The position numbers were made by a program, and so were the translations under genes. The notes under the pieces are model-generated. The model saw nothing but the letters and a program-made list of their open reading frames with translations, was not told the origin of the DNA and did no database searches. A DNA stretch of 19,997 bases from CAZYZQ01 sp964652075 (lineage in GTDB: Bacteria; Bacillota; Clostridia; Oscillospirales; Oscillospiraceae), in assembly GCA_964652075.1 (NCBI GenBank), contig CAZYZQ010000037.1, positions 1 through 19,997 on the forward strand, written 5' to 3'. Positions 13,999 to 19,997 of the stretch are shown here, one piece after another (within the stretch, counting starts at the first letter, position 1; every line of letters starts with the position of its first letter).

Positions 13999-15234
13999 TC
14001 AATTTTTCTGCGGCTCCGGCGCGCCCCGGTGCGCCGCACGGCGGCGCAGGGAGTAGCCGACGAAGCAGAGCAGCGTGAAGATGCACGCGCCCGCGATGAT
14101 GGTGTACATCACACCGTAGCTGAACTGCGCGGCCAGCGCGCCCGCGAAGTACGCGCCGAGCGTCAGGCCAATGTCGCCGCCGACGTAGTAGGTCGAGTTG
14201 GCGATGGAGCGGCGGTCAAGATCGACGCTGCGAATCGCGGACAGCTGCCCGGCCGTCTGCGTCGCGCCAAAGCCGACGCCGTAGCAGACAGCGGCGGCGC
14301 AGATCGGAATCATGTTCTGCGCGATGGCGATCAGCAGGCAGCCCGCGCCCATCAGGATATAGCCCGGGACGATCAGCCAGCCAATGGGCTTTTTATCCGC
14401 GAGCTTGCCGCAGGCCGGGCGCGAGAGGATCAGCACGATGGAGTTGATCGTAAAGAAGACGGCCACGGATTTGATCCCGCGCGAAATGCCGCAGATCGAC
14501 AGATAGTTGCTGACGGCCGCGTGGATGACGCCGTTCATCAGCAGGATAAACGCGGCCGGCAGCGCCTCCTTGCAGATATAGTCGCTGATGTGGAAGCCGC
14601 GCGGCTGGAAGGTGCCGTCTTTCTTGGCCTGTGCCCGCGCGCGGGCCAGCTCCGTGGGCGCGACCGGGATTGTCAGCAAAACGGCAAAGGACCCGGCCGC
14701 CGCGACGGCGGAGGAGAGGAACAGAATATTGTAAAGCCCGCGCGTGGCAAGCTCCGTGCCGATGGACGGCGCGATGCACTGCGCGAGAGAGCCGGCCAGC
14801 GTATACATGCCGATGCCGCTGCCGAGGATCTCCGGCGGGAGCGTGTCGTAGGCGACGGTGGCGAGCAGCGTGATGACAATGCCGCTGGCCACGCCCTGCA
14901 TACATTTTGCAATGAGCAGCAGCGGAATGGTGTCTGCAAAGCAGAAAAGAATAAATGAAGCGGTTTTGCCCGCCAGCGCGACAAGCAGGATGGACTTGCG
15001 GTTGAAGATGCCGGACCAGCCGCCGGACAGGCCACGGCCGAACATACTCAGGAAGGTGGCGATTGCGACGATTGTGCCTGCGATCTCCGTGCCCCGGCCG
15101 AGCGACTCGACATAGATCGGCAGCGCCGGGGAGAGCATCCCGTTCGAGATGCCGGACAGCGCCGAGACGATCATGCACAGAAGAAACACCCGGTTCCAGA
15201 TGGAGCCTGTGCGCGCGGATTTGGATTTTGCCAT
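13999..15234 (-). CDS. MFS transporter, second
   Basis: Encodes 411 aa with about 12 membrane helices in two six-helix halves. Loop motifs of the family are seen at about 71-80 (GGWSGIFNRK) and, in the second half, as CGKLADKKPIG. The start ATG at 15232-15234 has a GGGGA site ten bases upstream; an upstream ATG at 15267 lacks one. It heads an operon with the Gfo/Idh/MocA oxidoreductase, from a promoter at 15279-15307. Pairing with the dehydrogenase suggests it brings in the glycoside that is oxidised, though aglycone export is possible. It is only distantly similar to the MFS protein beginning at 3025, so it is not a recent duplicate. Confidence 0.9.
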   Translation of the reverse strand: MAKSKSARTGSIWNRVFLLCMIVSALSGISNGMLSPALPIYVESLGRGTEIAGTIVAIATFLSMFGRGLSGGWSGIFNRKSILLVALAGKTASFILFCFADTIPLLLIAKCMQGVASGIVITLLATVAYDTLPPEILGSGIGMYTLAGSLAQCIAPSIGTELATRGLYNILFLSSAVAAAGSFAVLLTIPVAPTELARARAQAKKDGTFQPRGFHISDYICKEALPAAFILLMNGVIHAAVSNYLSICGISRGIKSVAVFFTINSIVLILSRPACGKLADKKPIGWLIVPGYILMGAGCLLIAIAQNMIPICAAAVCYGVGFGATQTAGQLSAIRSVDLDRRSIANSTYYVGGDIGLTLGAYFAGALAAQFSYGVMYTIIAGACIFTLLCFVGYSLRRRAAHRGAPEPQKN

Positions 15235-15278
15235 TGTGATGCGTTCCCCTTTCTTTTTTCCTATCATTCTACATAAAA

Positions 15279-15307
15279 AGCATAGCAGGCGGAAAAATGG
15301 CGGTCAA
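15279..15307 (-). promoter_or_regulatory. Promoter of the MFS2-oxidoreductase operon
   Basis: Minus strand: TTGACC (15302-15307), 17-base spacer, TATGCT (15279-15284). The implied start near 15272 gives a leader of about 38 nt. Confidence 0.55.
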
Positions 15308-15312
15308 CGAAC

Positions 15313-15389
15313 AAAACCGGCGAAAAGGTGGACAAAAAAAGAAAGGGGAAAGGGGAACCGGGGTAAAACCGCCGAAAAAGTGGATAAAA
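15313..15389. repeat. Imperfect 25-bp direct repeat, two copies
   Basis: Copies at 15313-15337 and 15365-15389 match at 22 of 25 positions; the common pattern is AAAACCGsCGAAAA then rGTGGAyAAAA. They are 52 bp apart, about five helical turns, and lie just upstream of the MFS2 promoter and about 23 bp upstream of the candidate SBP3 -35 box. This is a good candidate for a shared regulator site. Confidence 0.6.
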
Positions 15390-15411
15390 GCAAAAATTTG
15401 TAGAAAATCGC

Positions 15412-15439
15412 TTGACTTTCCGAATGAACATGATAATCT
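15412..15439 (+). promoter_or_regulatory. Possible SBP3 promoter
   Basis: TTGACT (15412-15417) is a good -35 box. The best -10 is TAATCT (15434-15439) with an extended TG, at a 16-base spacing; GATAAT two bases upstream is closer to consensus but only 14 bases away. The AT-rich TATATAG near 15499 is an alternative without a clear -35. Confidence 0.4.
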
Positions 15440-15517
15440 TGAATTAAGAACGGGCCGCGGCACGGCACAAAAATGGGCATAACAGACAAACGTACTTCTA
15501 TATAGTTGTATCGCCAG

Positions 15518-15527
15518 TCACATGTGA
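15518..15527. promoter_or_regulatory. Palindrome TCACATGTGA in the SBP3 leader
   Basis: A perfect 10-bp palindrome about 47 bp before the SBP3 start. It may be an operator within the leader; it is short enough that chance remains possible. Confidence 0.25.
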
Positions 15528-15573
15528 GCCGGTGCGTGCGCAGCTCAAAATTTTTTGAAAAGGAGAACCCCGT

Positions 15574-17199
15574 ATGAAAAAGTGGAAACAGATCCTGGCA
15601 ATGCTGCTGGCGCTGACCATGCTTTGCGCCATGCTCGCAGCATGCAGCAAGACGGAGAAATCCGAAGAGCCGTCGAAGGACGACGCGCCCACGGACACCT
15701 CTGAGGACAACGAGACCCCTGATGAACCGGAAACCCCCGATGAGCCGGCGGCCCCCGATGAGGGCGACGACGAAGACGACGAAGACGAGCCGGACGACGG
15801 CGAGATCGTCGAAATCAACGTCGCGTATCTGGACGTCGCGGGCGTCTATGACGAGTACAAGCGCATTGAGGACGAGATCAACAAGATCACCGAGCCGGAG
15901 CTTGGCATCCACGTCAACATGAACTACTGGGACATGGGCACCTACAGCACGCAGGCCTCTCTGGCTCTGTCCGGCGGCGAGGTCATTGACGTCATGAACG
16001 TCACCCCGTTCAACGGCCTGCCGATCATCATGGCGCAGCACGGCGCGATGGAGATCCGTGAGCTGGCAGAGACCTACGCGCCCGAGGCGCTTGAGATCTG
16101 CGGCGATATGGTCAAGGTCTACGAGCAGGATGGCGGCCTGTACGGTCTGCCGACCTACCGCCTGAACACCACCAACGAATACTGGGATATGCGTACCGAC
16201 ATCCTCGAAGAGCTGGGCCTTGTCGAGGCGGCTGAAAGTGCCGACAGCTGGTCCGACCTTGAGGCGATCTTTGAGGCCGTCAAGGGCTACTGCGACGACA
16301 ACCAGATGTATGTCATCGGCGGCCAGAAGACCGTTTATGCGACAAGCTCCATTTATCCGGGCGATGCGTTTGCCGATGCCTATCAGTACGACGATCTCGG
16401 CGATGCGACCAATACGATTATGGTCAAGGACGGCGAGGTTGTCAGCAAGTACGAGGATCCTGACTTTATCGCGGATATGCTGCGTGCCAACAGCTGGCAG
16501 GAGAGTGGCTATATCTACCCCGACAGCATCATCGGCGATGACCACACCGATAACCTGATGAAGCAGGGCATCATCTTCTCTATGTCCAACCACACCGAGA
16601 TGGGCGTCGAAGCTGGCGTCTACTCCCGTACCGGTTACCAGTGCGTCTGCCCGATGATTGCGCAGGGCATTGTCGCCTCCAAGGCGATCTCCACGTTCGG
16701 CGTCTGCATCCCGGTCACCGCGCAGGAGCCGGTGGCGGCCATGCGCTTTATCAACGCGCTGTACACCGACGAGCGCATCCTGAACCTCATCAACTGGGGC
16801 GTCGAGGGCGTTGACTATGAGGTCAACGAGCTGGGCGAGGCTGCCTACCCGGGCGGCGACCCGAAGGCCGCGGCCTACCACGAGAACGACTACATGATCG
16901 GCAACCAGATGATCACCCTCGCGTGGGAAGGCTCCGGCGCTGACTTCCGTCAGCTCGCGCAGGAGGCCAACATCAACGCGCCGCGTTCCGAGTACCTGGG
17001 CCTGCTGGTCAACACCGACGGCCTGGAGACCGAGCAGGCTGCTCTGAACAGCGTCTACGAGGAGTTCCGCTGCGAGCTGCACTGCGGCCAGTACACCGAA
17101 GCGCGCCATCAGGAAATGATCGACAAGCTGTATGACGCGGGCATCGAGAAGTACATCGCCGCGCTGCAGGAGCAGGTCGACGCGTTCAACGCGCAATAA
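15574..17199 (+). CDS. ABC-type extracellular solute-binding lipoprotein (SBP3)
   Basis: Encodes 541 aa, with lipobox LAAC (Cys24), a very acidic linker (about 25-78, runs of D/E and TPDEP units) and the same LplA-like fold and C-terminal tail as SBP1 and SBP2 (GVEGVDYEVNELGEAAYPGG region; end with AGIEKYIAALQEQVDAFNAQ-type sequence). AAAAGGAG is seven bases before the ATG. It forms a single-gene unit: a terminator follows and the next gene is convergent. The body is closer to SBP1 than SBP2 at several blocks (for example YHENDYM, and LxLxNWGxEGxDYxxN). It would bind a glycoside or oligosaccharide at the cell surface. No permease gene is adjacent. Confidence 0.9.
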   Translation: MKKWKQILAMLLALTMLCAMLAACSKTEKSEEPSKDDAPTDTSEDNETPDEPETPDEPAAPDEGDDEDDEDEPDDGEIVEINVAYLDVAGVYDEYKRIEDEINKITEPELGIHVNMNYWDMGTYSTQASLALSGGEVIDVMNVTPFNGLPIIMAQHGAMEIRELAETYAPEALEICGDMVKVYEQDGGLYGLPTYRLNTTNEYWDMRTDILEELGLVEAAESADSWSDLEAIFEAVKGYCDDNQMYVIGGQKTVYATSSIYPGDAFADAYQYDDLGDATNTIMVKDGEVVSKYEDPDFIADMLRANSWQESGYIYPDSIIGDDHTDNLMKQGIIFSMSNHTEMGVEAGVYSRTGYQCVCPMIAQGIVASKAISTFGVCIPVTAQEPVAAMRFINALYTDERILNLINWGVEGVDYEVNELGEAAYPGGDPKAAAYHENDYMIGNQMITLAWEGSGADFRQLAQEANINAPRSEYLGLLVNTDGLETEQAALNSVYEEFRCELHCGQYTEARHQEMIDKLYDAGIEKYIAALQEQVDAFNAQ

Positions 17200-17213
17200 G
17201 CAAAAACACAGAG

Positions 17214-17250
17214 TGCCGGGCGGATTCAGTCCGCCCGGCATGTTTTATTT
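17214..17250. terminator. Terminator between SBP3 and the AraC regulator
   Basis: A perfect 11-bp stem (17214-17224 with 17230-17240) with loop TTCAG is followed on the plus strand by TGTTTTATTT. It overlaps the last codon region of the convergent AraC gene. On the minus strand the hairpin is followed by CTCTGTGTTTTTG, so it may also end AraC transcription. Confidence 0.85.
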
Positions 17251-18057
17251 CCCTTCCGCGCGTGTGCGCAGCCGGTTGTGATAAACCATGCGGTATTCCT
17301 TCGGCGAGTAGCCTGTCTCGCGGCTGAACAGGCGGATGAAATATTTGGCGTCCGTGTAGCCGCATTTCGCGGCCAGCTCGGTGATGGAGGAGTCCTCCGT
17401 GAGCAGCAGCTTGCGCGCCTGCCCGATGCGCAGCCGGTTCATGTACGCAACCGGCGTGCAGCCGTAGGCCGAGCGGAACTGCCGGCGCACGTAGTCCGGC
17501 GACATGTGGATGTCACGGATGGCGTCGGAGACTTGGAACGCCGGGTCGGACAGGTGATCCTGCATCGTCTGCACCAGCGCGGTCAGCTCCGCGCTCAGAT
17601 GCGGCGGCTGCCAGCTGATAAGCAGGTGCTGTAGGGTCGTCTCGATGCCCTGCAGAATGTTCAGCCAGTTCGGCTCCTTGCGCTTATAGATCCGGTCGTA
17701 GATCTGGATCAGGCTCAAAAAGGTGTGATCCGCGTCGTCGTGATAGGAAACAATCTCATTGCCCGGCAGCAGGTATTCGGAGAGGGCAATGCAGTAATCG
17801 TTGAAATAGGAGTGGGCTTCCGGAATGTTCCGGTGCGCCAGCCGGGGCGGGATGCAGAAGATCGTGCCCGGCGTAAAGGGGAGCGTGCCGGTTTCAAATT
17901 CCAGATAGCCTTCACCGCCGAGGATCAGCATGATCTCCCAGTTGCGGTGCATATGCGGCGGCGTTTTGCGCGCCTGTTCCGCTGTGAAGACGCCCTTGTT
18001 GCCGGAAAACAGGCCGCGCTCGTCACCGGGCTTCAAAACGACTTCCGTTTGCTCCAT
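17245..18057 (-). CDS. AraC-family transcriptional regulator
   Basis: Encodes 270 aa. The N-terminal half has a cupin-type sugar-sensing domain (about 35-82, HMHRNWEIMLILGGEGY and the CIPPRLAH end). The C-terminal half (about 168-262) carries the two helix-turn-helix motifs of the AraC DNA-binding domain (VSDAIRDIHMSPDYVRRQF and ITELAAKCGYTDAKYFIRLF). The ATG at 18055-18057 has AAGGAG seven bases upstream; a longer open frame from 18201 crosses the promoter. It diverges from the lone sugar isomerase/epimerase and is its likely activator. Paired repeats in the shared intergenic region are candidate binding sites, one of them at its own -35 box, so it may also regulate itself. Confidence 0.92.
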   Translation of the reverse strand: MEQTEVVLKPGDERGLFSGNKGVFTAEQARKTPPHMHRNWEIMLILGGEGYLEFETGTLPFTPGTIFCIPPRLAHRNIPEAHSYFNDYCIALSEYLLPGNEIVSYHDDADHTFLSLIQIYDRIYKRKEPNWLNILQGIETTLQHLLISWQPPHLSAELTALVQTMQDHLSDPAFQVSDAIRDIHMSPDYVRRQFRSAYGCTPVAYMNRLRIGQARKLLLTEDSSITELAAKCGYTDAKYFIRLFSRETGYSPKEYRMVYHNRLRTRAEGK

Positions 18058-18123
18058 AATCAGACTCCTTCCTGCTTGAAATTGGGGAGCGGGGAACGCA
18101 CAGTATCTAACCATACTGGAACT

Positions 18124-18152
18124 ATTATAGCATATTTTTGCCTGCCGGAAAA
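18124..18152 (-). promoter_or_regulatory. Promoter of the AraC gene
   Basis: Minus strand: perfect TATAAT (18124-18129) with extended -10 TG, and a poor -35 TTTTCC (18147-18152) at 17 bases. GAAAAGGACA (18148-18157) overlaps the -35 and is repeated exactly at 18240-18249, ahead of the divergent gene. The leader is about 60 nt. Confidence 0.65.
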
Positions 18153-18195
18153 GGACACATTTCGCTTTTCTCCACTTATTGTTCGCTTTTATCTG

Positions 18196-18224
18196 TTGCA
18201 TAATTTCTGAAAAGTTGTTATAAT
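18196..18224 (+). promoter_or_regulatory. Promoter of the lone sugar isomerase/epimerase
   Basis: TTGCAT (18196-18201), exact 17-base spacer, perfect TATAAT (18219-18224) with an extended -10 TG. This is the best promoter in the window. The transcript should start near 18231, giving a leader of about 39 nt. Confidence 0.8.
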
Positions 18225-18245
18225 ATTATCAGAAAGTCTGAAAAG
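18204..18245. repeat. Operator-like repeats around the isomerase/epimerase promoter
   Basis: TCTGAAAAG occurs at 18206-18214 and 18237-18245, 31 bp apart (three helical turns), on either side of the -10 box. The first overlaps an inverted repeat TTTCTGA (18204-18210) with TCAGAAA (18229-18235). Paired direct repeats at whole-turn spacing are the usual form of AraC-family sites. Binding by the neighbouring AraC protein is inference. Confidence 0.5.
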
Positions 18246-18269
18246 GACATGAAATTCAAGGAGGTACGT

Positions 18270-19217
18270 ATGATTAAAGTTGGCCTGATTCTCTTCTCTG
18301 TCCGCGACATGATGCGCGAGGACCCGCTGGGCACCGTCGAAGCGGTGGCCAAGCTGGGGTATAAAAACATTGAGGTCTGCAACCACAACGCCATCAACGA
18401 CTTCGGCTGCGGCTTCGGCCTGTCCGCCGAGGATATGAAGGCGAAGTTCGACGAGTACGGCTCCCGCGTCGTCTCCGCGCACATCTTCCCGTATGAGAAG
18501 ACGAACCTGCACGAGATTGTCAAATATAACGCCACCCTCGGCAACCGCAACATCGTCAACCCGAACGATCTGTTCACAACCTACGACGAGCTGATGCGCC
18601 AGTGCGAGTTCTATAACCAGAGCGCCAAGCTGCTCTATGAAGAGGGCGGCATGCGGATGCTCTACCACAACCACACGCAGGAGTTCCGTACCTTCGGCGG
18701 CCGGACCATTCTCGACATTATGATGGAGAACACCGACCCGCAGTACGTCGGCCTCGAGCTGGACACCTTCTGGACGATGCGCGCCGGCCATGACCCGGCC
18801 GCGATGCTCCGCCACTTCGGCAAGCGCGTCAAGCTCGTCCACCAGAAGGACTTCGCGTGGGATTCCCTCGACCCGATCAACCAGCTCGGCCTCGACCCGG
18901 AGGAGCGCGAGATCAAGCCGGGCCAGTCGTTCGGCACGAACGGCGACAGCATGTACGCCAAGACCGGCGGCGACCGCCGCAAGATGGAGATGACCGAGGA
19001 GCAGAAGCGCGCCCAGTTCATCCGCAACTCGTCCTTCACCGAGATTGGCGACGGCATCATGAATATTCAGGCCATCATCGACACGGCCAACGAATACACC
19101 GACGCCGAGTACATCATCCTCGAGCAGGACTACACCCGCCTGCCGACGCAGCTCGATTCCATCGCGCGCAGCATGGAGTCCTTCCGCAAATTCCAGAATA
19201 TCTCGTGGGATAATTAA
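18270..19217 (+). CDS. Sugar phosphate isomerase/epimerase-family TIM-barrel protein
   Basis: Encodes 315 aa. Landmarks are YHNHTQEF (132-139), GLELDTFW (161-168), H191 of LVHQKD and E285 of ILEQD, with likely metal ligands E138, D165, H191 and E285. This pattern differs from the E-x-H pattern of alpha1-3 and resembles inosose/keto-sugar isomerases, epimerases and keto-glucal hydratases. No small beta partner is adjacent. AAGGAGG (18258-18264) lies five bases before the ATG; an upstream ATG at 18249 is less well placed. A strong promoter precedes it and a terminator follows, so it is a single-gene unit controlled by the divergent AraC protein. It may process the keto-sugar released by the deglycosidases; this role is inferred from context. 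Confidence 0.85.
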   Translation: MIKVGLILFSVRDMMREDPLGTVEAVAKLGYKNIEVCNHNAINDFGCGFGLSAEDMKAKFDEYGSRVVSAHIFPYEKTNLHEIVKYNATLGNRNIVNPNDLFTTYDELMRQCEFYNQSAKLLYEEGGMRMLYHNHTQEFRTFGGRTILDIMMENTDPQYVGLELDTFWTMRAGHDPAAMLRHFGKRVKLVHQKDFAWDSLDPINQLGLDPEEREIKPGQSFGTNGDSMYAKTGGDRRKMEMTEEQKRAQFIRNSSFTEIGDGIMNIQAIIDTANEYTDAEYIILEQDYTRLPTQLDSIARSMESFRKFQNISWDN

Positions 19218-19251
19218 TTTACCAACCACCCTCCTTCTTTCCACTCTCATT

Positions 19252-19285
19252 GCCCGCAGCGCAGCCCGCTGCGGGCGCCTTTTTT
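19252..19285 (+). terminator. Intrinsic terminator of the isomerase/epimerase gene
   Basis: A 10-bp GC-rich stem (19252-19261 with 19267-19276), 5-base loop CAGCC, then GCC and six T (19280-19285) make a classic Rho-independent terminator. Confidence 0.88.
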
Positions 19286-19316
19286 GCATCCGGGGCAGGA
19301 GAAACGGCAAAATGCG

Positions 19317-19349
19317 GCGTCCCGTGGGATTCAAAATCCCACGGGACGC
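19317..19349. terminator. Perfect 15-bp hairpin, possible SLH gene terminator
   Basis: Arms 19317-19331 and 19335-19349 pair perfectly around a CAA loop. On the minus strand CGCATTTTGCC follows shortly after, so it could end transcription of the SLH protein gene, which reads toward it. No T run follows on the plus strand. Confidence 0.5.
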
Positions 19350-19414
19350 TTGCGCCGCAAACCGGCATCGGGCTGGCGACAAATCGGTTATCAAAGATAC
19401 TGGATGGTGCGTTC

Positions 19415-19448
19415 CAGCCCCTGCCCGCAAGTTCGCGGGCAGGGGCTG
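19415..19448. terminator. Perfect 14-bp hairpin downstream of the SLH gene
   Basis: Arms 19415-19428 and 19435-19448 pair around the loop AAGTTC, 21 bases past the SLH stop codon. The plus-strand tail is CTGTTGTATTTGG; the minus-strand tail (GAACGC) lacks T. It may act as a plus-strand barrier, or stabilise the 3' end of the SLH message. Confidence 0.5.
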
Positions 19449-19469
19449 CTGTTGTATTTGGGGAAGCGT

Positions 19470-19997
19470 TCAGCGTTCCGCGAGCTGGCAGAAGCGCATG
19501 AGAATGGTTGCTACTTCGGCGCGGGTGGCGTTGCCCTTCGGGGCGAGGGTGGAGGCGGTGCGGCCGGTGATCAGGCCGGCGCCAGCAGTCCACTGCATGG
19601 CCGGAACTGCGTACTCGCTGATTTCGAGCGCGTCGGTGTAGCTGAGGATGTTGGTGTCCTCGCCAACGGACGTGTCATAACCCTTGTAGGTGGCGTAGCG
19701 ATACAGGATCGCGGCCATCTGCTCGCGGGTGATGTCCTGCTCGGGGGCGAACTTGCCGCCGCCGATGCCGTTGACGATCTCGTTTTCAGCCGCCCAGGCG
19801 ACCGCATCCGAGTACCACAGGCCGTCGGCCACATCCGTGAAGGTGGAGCTACCGGCCTTCGGGGAGTTCTCGAGACGGTACAGCACCGTGACGAGCATCG
19901 CGCGGGTCAGGTTGCCGTTCGGGTCGAACAGGCCGTCGCCGACGCCGTTCATCAGGCCGTTCTCGATCACGTAGTCAGTCGCCTCATGGTACCACTT
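19470..19997 (-). CDS. SLH-domain surface protein, C-terminal part (5' end outside window)
   Basis: The open frame runs to the window edge, giving the last 175 residues. They form two full and one partial S-layer homology repeats: a partial one (WYHEATDYVIENGLMNGVG to LYRLEN), a second (FTDVADGLWYSDAV with NEIVNGIGGGKFAPEQDITREQ) and a third (LSYTDALEISEYAVPAM, ending TRAEVATILMRFCQL). SLH repeats bind secondary cell-wall polymer and anchor proteins at the surface of Gram-positive cells. The frame has no start here; codons upstream of the valine at 19970 continue the SLH pattern. What lies N-terminal (enzyme, adhesin or S-layer) is not visible, so a link with the glycoside genes cannot be judged. 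Confidence 0.92.
   Translation of the reverse strand, partial: KWYHEATDYVIENGLMNGVGDGLFDPNGNLTRAMLVTVLYRLENSPKAGSSTFTDVADGLWYSDAVAWAAENEIVNGIGGGKFAPEQDITREQMAAILYRYATYKGYDTSVGEDTNILSYTDALEISEYAVPAMQWTAGAGLITGRTASTLAPKGNATRAEVATILMRFCQLAER

Larger units (their letters stand above)
15235..15573. other. 339-bp regulatory region between MFS2 and SBP3
   Basis: No gene is supported here. It holds the MFS2 promoter, an imperfect 25-bp direct repeat, a purine-rich run (15341-15358, mostly GA), a possible SBP3 promoter, the palindrome TCACATGTGA and the AAAAGGAG ribosome binding site (15559-15566, seven bases before the SBP3 start). Its base composition is AT-rich and unlike the flanking genes. The long leader expected for SBP3, over 120 nt, could fold or be regulated, but I recognise no riboswitch. 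Confidence 0.6.

Noticed and set aside
12730..14958. A plus-strand open frame of 742 codons opposite the oxidoreductase and MFS2.
   Set aside because: Mirror of two clear genes, low-complexity Arg/Ala/Asp composition and no ribosome binding site.
15304..17241. A minus-strand open frame of 645 codons opposite SBP3.
   Set aside because: Antisense shadow of a lipoprotein gene with clear signal peptide; the frame also crosses the terminator and the promoter region.
1..19997. CRISPR arrays, tRNA or rRNA genes, insertion sequences, phage integrases or toxin-antitoxin genes.
   Set aside because: I saw no regular spacer-repeat array, no cloverleaf-like tRNA sequence, no transposase or integrase frame and no inverted-repeat ends. 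The few repeats are short and sit in regulatory regions or a protein linker.

Overview
The window looks like a chromosomal catabolic island of a high-GC, low-temperature-gradient-free Gram-positive Clostridia bacterium, most likely an Oscillospiraceae-type gut commensal. This is inferred from strong AGGAGG ribosome binding sites, three large lipobox-bearing solute-binding lipoproteins, an S-layer-homology (SLH) protein, GC-rich coding sequence separated by AT-rich promoters, and family content. The species cannot be named from the sequence alone.

The theme is cleavage of glycosides after oxidation of the sugar, most probably C-glycosides (sugar joined to an aglycone by a C-C bond). Three separate two-gene modules each encode a TIM-barrel protein of the sugar phosphate isomerase/epimerase type plus a small beta-rich partner. 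This is the arrangement of C-glycoside deglycosidase alpha and beta subunits (DgpC/DgpB, DfgA/DfgB, CarB/CarC families). A Gfo/Idh/MocA dehydrogenase that could make the required 3-keto sugar, an aldo/keto reductase and a fourth, unpaired TIM-barrel isomerase/epimerase complete a plausible pathway: uptake, 3-oxidation, beta-elimination releasing aglycone and an unsaturated keto-sugar, then reduction, hydration or epimerisation of the sugar product.

Layout: (1) 90-2744, minus strand: a LacI-type regulator with two DNA-binding domains, followed by alpha1-beta1 behind its own promoter. (2) 3025-8276, plus strand, divergent from LacI: MFS transporter, solute-binding lipoprotein 1, beta2, alpha2, then after a strong hairpin an aldo/keto reductase. 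(3) 8339-10834, minus strand: LysR regulator, beta3, alpha3. (4) 11019-12641, plus: solute-binding lipoprotein 2, divergent from LysR. (5) 12712-15234, minus: a second MFS transporter and the Gfo/Idh/MocA oxidoreductase. (6) 15574-17199, plus: solute-binding lipoprotein 3. (7) 17245-19217: an AraC regulator (minus) divergent from the lone sugar isomerase/epimerase (plus). (8) 19470 to the edge, minus: the C-terminal SLH repeats of a surface protein whose start lies outside.

Three regulators of three different families sit next to three sets of structural genes, which suggests several glycoside inducers handled in parallel. No ABC permease or ATPase accompanies the three solute-binding lipoproteins, and no classical glycoside hydrolase is present. 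Most genes are bracketed by recognisable promoters and by intrinsic-terminator-like hairpins, and several intergenic regions carry repeated or palindromic operator-like elements.
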